DNA of 11,401 nt, taken from NCBI GenBank assembly GCA_947652855.1, contig CANTEO010000071.1:1-11401 (forward strand). Reading direction: 5' to 3'. The position numbers and the translations under genes were made by a program. Shown piece by piece: positions 7,949-11,401 of the stretch; positions within the stretch are counted from its first letter, which is position 1; every line of letters begins with the position of its first letter. Origin of the DNA: an uncultured Roseburia sp. (GTDB lineage Bacteria > Bacillota > Clostridia > Lachnospirales > Lachnospiraceae). Below the pieces are notes generated by a model. It was not told the DNA's origin. It did not search any database and saw only the letters and a list, made by a program, of their open reading frames with translations.

Positions 7949-8613
7949 TCACGTTTGCCGGATCCGAACAGCCCGTTCAAACACATATTGATTCTCACAG
8001 GACAGATCCGCCCTATACGTATAATTCAATCTGTCAAAAAACTTCAAGTCCTCTTTCTTCTGAATCTGATTCTCCGCCATAAAACGCACCATCTCGCCCC
8101 TTGCCATTTTCGCATATGTGCCTTTTGTGACAAGCTTCCCCTGCACCGTCTCGCCAAACACGCAGGTAAGGTACGTATCGTCAGGCGACAGATATTTCTC
8201 AATGCACCTCCCAAAATCCCTGCCTTTGCCTGCATCTCCAACCGATACGGCCTCACCCCGTCCAGGGGCTTTAATACGCCGTAAAACGCAGAAAGGATCC
8301 TTAAATGCTCCTGAATATAGGCAAGCTGACGCTCTTCAAATACCGACGGGGCCATATACTGAAACGCAATGCCCTCGTAGGAAAGAATGGCGGGCGTCAG
8401 GTTTTTGTACAGATCCATGCCGTTTAATCTCTCAAAGCTCTGCTTGGCTATTTTGTCATTGCAGTTCCACAGCTCCTTTAATTCTTCATATGATTTTGAC
8501 TTAAGCCACCCAAGAACCTCTTCTGTCTGCCTAATCAATACCGGCAGGCCGGCAGCTTCAAAAGCTTCCGTGTCCTCGTTCATCTTCTTTGCCGGAGATA
8601 AAATCATCTTCAT
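7949..8613 (-). pseudogene. yaaA: yaaA (DUF328, peroxide stress protein), internally deleted and frameshifted
   Basis: YaaA proteins limit oxidative DNA damage by lowering free iron. Two frames carry one family member. The 5' frame starts at ATG 8611-8613 with MKMILSPAKKM and reads correctly for 130 residues to LSAFYGVLKPLDG and PYRLEMQAK (end near 8224). Then it continues into unrelated sequence. From about 8221 a second frame reads RCIEKYLSPDDTYLTCVFGE, then KGTYAKMARGEMVRFM and FDRLNYTYR, the normal C-terminal half, ending at TGA 7949-7951. Intact relatives are about 250 residues and have a FWGD-containing segment between these parts. Some 35-40 codons are missing, with a net change not divisible by three. 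The junction lies within 8205-8226, where a short repeat AGGCA-A-AGGCA is visible. Downstream of DUF1294 by 21 bases, it shares that transcript and ends at the strong terminator. No functional YaaA is expected. Confidence 0.85.
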
Positions 8614-8634
8614 TCCAATCTGACACGGCCCCTT

Positions 8635-8922
8635 TCATCCAAAAAAACGGAAAAACAGATATCCTGCAAGCGCCATATGAAACAGGCCGATCAAAGGCAT
8701 TCCAATCACAAAACGCCAATGCTTGGTCTTATGCCGGAACAGACGCATCCCCGCCCATGTCCCAATGCTGCCTCCCAAAAGGCTTACAAGAAACAAGGCC
8801 GTTTCCGATATCCGCCACGCATGGCGCTTCGCCCTGCTTTTATCTATTCCCATCACGGCCAGCCCCACAATATTCATTATGAATAGGTAACAAAATATCA
8901 CTTGAAGAAAATTCAGATGCAA
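8635..8922 (-). CDS. DUF1294 family small membrane protein
   Basis: This 95-residue protein has the DUF1294 pattern: a first hydrophobic segment (about 5-25), GIDKSRAKRHAWRISE (25-40), a second segment containing SLLGGSIGTWAGM (47-59), the signature FRHKTKHWRF (62-71) and a third segment (about 72-92). It should sit in the cytoplasmic membrane; function is unknown. The start is a TTG, chosen because AAGGAGGG lies eight bases upstream and because the first segment would otherwise be cut. The next in-frame ATG falls at residue 16, inside the first segment. It precedes yaaA by 21 bases and looks intact, in contrast to both neighbours. Confidence 0.88.
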   Translation of the reverse strand: MHLNFLQVIFCYLFIMNIVGLAVMGIDKSRAKRHAWRISETALFLVSLLGGSIGTWAGMRLFRHKTKHWRFVIGMPLIGLFHMALAGYLFFRFFG

Positions 8923-8930
8923 CGCCGCTC

Positions 8931-8938
8931 CCCTCCTT
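8931..8938 (-). promoter_or_regulatory. Ribosome binding site deciding the TTG start of the DUF1294 gene
   Basis: The minus strand reads AAGGAGGG, a near-perfect Shine-Dalgarno sequence, with an 8-base spacer to TTG 8920-8922. No ATG is placed suitably, so this site is the main argument for the non-ATG start. Confidence 0.7.
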
Positions 8939-8982
8939 GAAAAACCGATTCAGAAGCTTGTCATGAACCTAGAACGCCCCGC

Positions 8983-9589
8983 TTACATGGCGCAATCAAA
9001 CCGTCCGCCGCTCTGCGTCCTGCTTTCTGCCTTTATGGAATCCCAATCAACGCCCCTGATCTTCTCCAAAAGCCCCTCCATGCTGTCAGCCTGAACTGTC
9101 GTCCGCTTCACGCCTGCACCATCCCGCAAATATCTGTGTTCCAGCCTATCTTTCTTGGCCTTTTTTTCCTGCGCTTTCTTATCGACACGTTTTTCCTCCA
9201 GCGCTTTCTCCATCTGTTCCTTTTGCCTTGCGCTGGACTTCTCCAGCTCCGCAAAAAATGATATGGAGCCATCTGAACGAAAGAAAATGCCAATCTTGGC
9301 TATTTCGCCCGTTCCAGGCTTCTCCCCAAATGCCGATGTAAATCCAAATTCACGGTTGATCTGCTCCGACATCCTCTCCCTTGTCGAAGTCAGCCACCAT
9401 GAAATCCATGTCGCCATAGTTTCTTCTTAGCTTTTCCAAAAGCGCCTGCGCCCCTTTGGAAAGCCCCATCTCACCGGCGCTGCCCACCCGTGCGGCGGCC
9501 TTGCTCCCTGACGCCTGCTTTTTGCTGTTTGCGGCATCTGCATAGCCGCTTGCATAGTTGCTGTAATTGCTGCTGATCTCTAATGACAT
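8983..9589 (-). pseudogene. DUF6033-like protein gene, internally deleted and frameshifted
   Basis: The 5' frame reads MSLEISSNYSNYASGYADAA, a low-complexity SKKQASGSKAAARVG stretch, then LSKGAQALLEKLRRNYGDMD and FMVADFDKGED, and loses sense near 9371. From about 9378 another frame reads MSEQINREFGFTSAFGEK, then GTGEIAKIGI, SDGSISFFAELEKSSARQ, a long basic/acidic helix (KEQMEKALEEKRVDKKAQEK), KRTTVQADS, LLEKIRGVDWDSIK and GGRFDCAM, ending at TAA 8983-8985. Both halves match what I recall of a Lachnospiraceae family (DUF6033-like; name from memory) in which a segment of roughly 40-60 residues separates them. Function is unknown. I chose ATG 9587-9589, which has AAGGAGG nine bases upstream; ATG 9596-9598 abuts that site with no spacer. 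The family name is moderately certain; the broken two-frame structure is clear. Confidence 0.65.
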
Positions 9590-9641
9590 AATTCTCATCC
9601 TCCTTCAAAAAACTTACTAACTGACGTTTCTATTTCATTTT

Positions 9642-9675
9642 CGCCAACTAAAAAAGATTTTTTATAGGTTTGGCG
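9642..9675. repeat. Nested inverted repeat in the leader of the DUF6033-like gene
   Basis: CGCCAAC (9642-9648) pairs with GTTTGGCG (9668-9675) with one bulged base, and inside it AAAAAA (9650-9655) pairs with TTTTTT (9658-9663) around GA. On the minus strand this lies about 55 bases before the start of the DUF6033-like gene. It is not followed by a U-tract leftward. On the plus strand TTTTTT appears about 11 bases after the hairpin, but no plus-strand gene needs a terminator here. An operator or leader hairpin is possible; function unknown. Confidence 0.45.
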
Positions 9676-9736
9676 CGAACTGCCCTTTTTTGGAGTGAAA
9701 TTTTTGACGTGCTCTCAAATTATGTCTGCAGGTTTT

Positions 9737-9867
9737 TCATTCATCATCACTATTAAGATGAATTTTTTCCGCCAGATTCAGCCCTACCAAACCTGCAATG
9801 GCCTCATGCGCCGATAGGCATGGCTCAAAGATTGATCAAATCCAATCTCTTGTCCGTCAGCATACAT
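9737..9867 (-). pseudogene. Short coding remnant, unidentified family
   Basis: Between the DUF3795-like stop and the DUF6033-like leader, two minus-strand frames look protein-like. One from ATG 9865-9867 reads MYADGQEIGFDQSLSHAYRR, and the next frame from about 9814 reads SAHEAIAGLVGLNLAEKIHL and ends at TGA 9737-9739. Together they resemble the last 40-45 residues of a helical protein split by a frameshift, rather than random sequence. There is no ribosome binding site at the ATG, which lies only 5 bases after the preceding stop. I do not recognise the family. It may be the tail of a lost gene; chance similarity to coding sequence cannot be excluded. Confidence 0.3.
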
Positions 9868-9872
9868 TGCCG

Positions 9873-10307
9873 CTATCTTCTCTTATATACAACGATCTGC
9901 GGCTCCTTGCCATTGCATCCATATTCACACACAAGTAGACGCTTATCATCCGCAACAACGCCATAGCATCTGTCACTGCCGGGAATTTCAATTTGATTGC
10001 CCCAATAAACACGATCATCCTCCAGCAATTTTACGGATTGCCCGTTTGTCAATGTATACGCCAAATTAACGTAGCATCCATTCAGCAAATTAAGGTCATT
10101 CACATACAGAGCTTGAATCCCAAGCGCGTTAAATTCCTCAATCAACGTTTCTTTCATCTTTTTGAACGCTTCAAAACCGCCCCGTTCGATACACTCCGCC
10201 GCAATGCACGTTCCTCCAAAGGGATGCCCTTCTGTTTTCACGCAGCCGCCGCAAGCATCCCTCCTATTACATTCGCCACAGCATTCAGCCCCACAAATTG
10301 ATAACAT
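9873..10307 (-). CDS. Cysteine-rich DUF3795-like protein
   Basis: The 144-residue product opens with a dense cysteine array: C5, C9, C10, C13, C19, C22, C34 and C39, in the pattern CGAECCGECNRRDACGGC, which suggests a metal- or Fe-S-binding domain as in DUF3795 proteins (often starting xxxCGxxCxxC). Residues 44-62 form a helix (FEAFKKMKETLIEEFNALG), followed by a mixed alpha/beta domain of about 80 residues without a motif I know, and a basic end VVYKRR. It is probably cytoplasmic, as no signal or membrane segment is seen. The ATG has GGAGG six bases upstream, a strong site. It follows the DUF4303 gene by 79 bases on the same strand. The gene appears intact. Function is unknown; the family call rests on the N-terminal cysteine pattern. 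Confidence 0.7.
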   Translation of the reverse strand: MLSICGAECCGECNRRDACGGCVKTEGHPFGGTCIAAECIERGGFEAFKKMKETLIEEFNALGIQALYVNDLNLLNGCYVNLAYTLTNGQSVKLLEDDRVYWGNQIEIPGSDRCYGVVADDKRLLVCEYGCNGKEPQIVVYKRR

Positions 10308-10386
10308 AACGCTCCTCCCTCTCCCAATCTCGTGTTATTTTCATATCGCCCCTCTTGTAAAAGCAATCAATGGAATCCCTTCCCAT

Positions 10387-10890
10387 TTACTCGCATAGTT
10401 CTAAATATTCAGACAGCAACGCGGAAGATGGATTTAATCGTAACGCCCTGTCATACTCTGAGCCGTCTCCGTCAGGCGGCACCTGCTCGACATTGATAAC
10501 CACACATTCACGTTCTTTTCCGGCTCCAAATAAGCCCAAGCCGTCAAGCCTTTTCATCGCTTCCTCCATGGAGTCAATCCGTGCAGCCCATTCATTCCCA
10601 TAAAGCTCATCATCTGATAATTCCTCTGCTCTTTTATCCAGCAATTCACTTACTTTACCAAAAAATTCGTCATATCCATAATCAGCATAGGGGGAATCTG
10701 TGCTGTCCCATTTCCACCAGCTCTTCTCTTCATCTGGTATTTGCTGTTCCATTATTGATTTTTCCAAAGCTTCGTAGGACCACGCGGAAATATATGGATG
10801 CAAGCCCTCATCGAATAGAAACGCATAAAAATAAAAATGTTCCTTGGTGGTATCTTTTAAAGACAGAAATGCTGCTCTGGCAGCTTCCAC
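10387..10890 (-). CDS. DUF4303 domain protein, start uncertain
   Basis: The product has family features HFYFYAFLFDEGLHPYISA (18-36), WSYEAL (37-42), a W-rich WWKWDSTDSPYADYGYDEFF stretch (58-77), GLFGAGKERECVVINVE (119-135) and RLNP (151-154) near the end. DUF4303 proteins have no established activity; some are linked with polymorphic-toxin immunity, which is only a family-level hint. The GTG at 10888-10890 is the nearest usable start but has no convincing ribosome binding site. Coding-like sequence (NEKLIEALVEAA) continues in the same frame upstream into the 3' end of the XRE gene with no ATG, GTG or TTG before the in-frame TGA. If one A were added to the A5 run after GTTAACG, the frame would join ATG 10923-10925 and give a family-like N-terminus. 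So the 5' end may be frameshifted, or the true start may lie within the XRE gene. Confidence 0.7.
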   Translation of the reverse strand: MEAARAAFLSLKDTTKEHFYFYAFLFDEGLHPYISAWSYEALEKSIMEQQIPDEEKSWWKWDSTDSPYADYGYDEFFGKVSELLDKRAEELSDDELYGNEWAARIDSMEEAMKRLDGLGLFGAGKERECVVINVEQVPPDGDGSEYDRALRLNPSSALLSEYLELCE

Positions 10891-10901
10891 AAGGGCTTCA
10901 A

Positions 10902-11090
10902 TCAGTTTTTCGTTAACTTTTCCATCTCGATCTTGTAGGCTATCAACCGTAATAAATATTTGGGCATCTCACGGTTACCCAATTCCCAGTCTTGAACGGT
11001 ACGATATGGTATTTCAAAATATTCCGCAAATTCCTTTCGGTTCATTCCTGTTTTCAGCCGGATTTCCAGCAGCTGCTTTCCTGTCTCCAC
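10902..11090 (-). CDS. Small XRE-family helix-turn-helix regulator
   Basis: This 62-residue protein has one helix-turn-helix of the XRE/Cro type at about 16-40: NRKEFAEYFEIPYRTVQDWE, with RTVQDWELG as the recognition helix, followed by EMPKYLLRLIAYKIEMEKL. Small proteins of this form are common in Lachnospiraceae and are usually the complete gene. The start is a GTG with GGGAG nine bases upstream that overlaps the end of the preceding Rpn-like fragment. The stop of that fragment is only 6 bases upstream and in the same frame, so the two were evidently co-transcribed. It probably binds DNA, perhaps its own promoter, but no operator is visible here. The 3' end overlaps the possible upstream extension of the DUF4303 frame. 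Confidence 0.8.
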   Translation of the reverse strand: METGKQLLEIRLKTGMNRKEFAEYFEIPYRTVQDWELGNREMPKYLLRLIAYKIEMEKLTKN

Positions 11091-11096
11091 TATTCG

Positions 11097-11401
11097 TTAC
11101 TCCCGACAATTATTTTCTTCCGCTGCAAGCAGCTTTCTCGCCTGTGCCATCTGTTCTTTGGTTGCCTTTAAATACTTTTCGGCTTCCTCGTCCGTCCCTC
11201 CGCCGGCATATAAATCTGCGATTGCTTTGATTCGCTCTTCAGCCTTGCCTTCTTCTCTTCCTTCTTTTCTTCCTTCTTCTCTGTTTTCTCTGTCCCGCAT
11301 AAGTAATGTCATATATTCTTTCCTCCATTCCTTATTGCTCTTAGTCCGTTCTACCTCTGATTGCAAGTCTGCCTGTCAAACCCTTTCTTTATCATCCTGC
11401 A
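11097..11401 (-). pseudogene. C-terminal tail of an Rpn-like nuclease/transposase, interrupted by in-frame TGA
   Basis: The visible part reads LQSEVERTKSNKEW, RKEYMTLLMRD, then a charged repeat NREEGRKEGREEGKAEER and a helical end DEEAEKYLKATKEQMAQARK. This is the characteristic tail of Rpn family (PD-(D/E)XK) recombination-promoting nucleases/putative transposases; the catalytic domain would lie beyond the window. In the same frame the sequence continues upstream as QDDKERV, a TGA (11376-11378), then QADLQ, and reaches the window edge. A single base change (CGA to TGA is the simplest) would explain the stop. A TTG at 11364-11366 could in principle start an 89-residue product, but there is no ribosome binding site near it. 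The fragment ends at TAA 11097-11099, 6 bases before the XRE gene. Family assignment rests on the tail only. Confidence 0.6.

Noticed and set aside
7942..7975. Eight-base-pair stem with an 18-base loop at the yaaA 3' end
   Set aside because: It overlaps yaaA codons, has a large loop and no proper T-run; the nearby 7902-7926 hairpin is the convincing terminator.
10844..11230. Plus-strand frame of 128 codons across the XRE and DUF4303 region
   Set aside because: Shadow of the minus-strand genes, which have recognisable domains and ribosome binding sites.
11240..11310. Low-complexity CTTC/CTTTT tract that could be a repeat or CRISPR-like array
   Set aside because: It is the codon-level trace of the EGRKEGREEG tail of the Rpn-like protein; repeats are short and irregular without spacers.
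9873..11401. A new defence system formed by Rpn, XRE, DUF4303 and the Cys-rich protein
   Set aside because: The Rpn gene is broken, spacing after DUF4303 is loose and no effector pairing is visible; nothing beyond proximity supports it.

Overview
The window looks like chromosomal DNA of an anaerobic, fermentative member of the Bacillota, most likely a gut-type Clostridia (Lachnospiraceae-like). The evidence is a trimeric NADH-linked [FeFe] hydrogenase operon, strong AGGAGG-type ribosome binding sites, several TTG/GTG starts, and small genes (DUF4303, DUF3795-like, a small XRE protein next to an Rpn-type tail, a DUF6033-like protein) typical of that family. The species cannot be named from the sequence alone.

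Layout. Positions 1-450 (+) hold the 3' part of a RhuM-family gene that loses family resemblance near its end. Positions 504-726 (-) hold the two ends of a GNAT acetyltransferase gene joined by an internal deletion. Positions 761-5800 (-) hold one tight, intact operon read leftward from a clear sigma-A-type promoter (5831-5859): an SGNH/GDSL-type lipoprotein, then hydC, hydB and hydA. Positions 6006-7898 (+) encode a HelD-like superfamily 1 helicase that has lost its start and N-terminal arm; family-like coding sequence continues about 70 bases upstream of the first usable start. A strong hairpin terminator (7902-7926) closes the opposing DUF1294-yaaA unit; yaaA is broken by an internal deletion and frameshift. 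Positions 8983-9589 (-) hold a DUF6033-like gene, also broken by an internal deletion and frameshift. Positions 9590-9872 hold a leader region with a nested inverted repeat and a short coding remnant. Positions 9873-11401 (-) hold a cysteine-rich DUF3795-like gene, a DUF4303 gene with an uncertain start, a small XRE regulator and the C-terminal tail of an Rpn-like nuclease/transposase interrupted by an in-frame TGA.

How the genes work together. HydA, HydB and HydC form a soluble hydrogenase that couples H2 production to NADH oxidation, probably with ferredoxin, and so disposes of fermentation electrons. Every cluster-binding cysteine that I looked for is present. The lipoprotein is the promoter-proximal gene of the same unit but has no evident mechanistic link to it.

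The most unusual feature is decay around the intact operon. At least three genes (GNAT, yaaA, DUF6033-like) look like intact 5' and 3' ends joined after loss of an internal segment. Two have lost a terminus (RhuM, HelD), two carry in-frame nonsense codons (GNAT, Rpn tail), and one has a doubtful 5' end (DUF4303). I see no complete transposase, integrase, tRNA, rRNA or CRISPR array, and no convincing new defence system.
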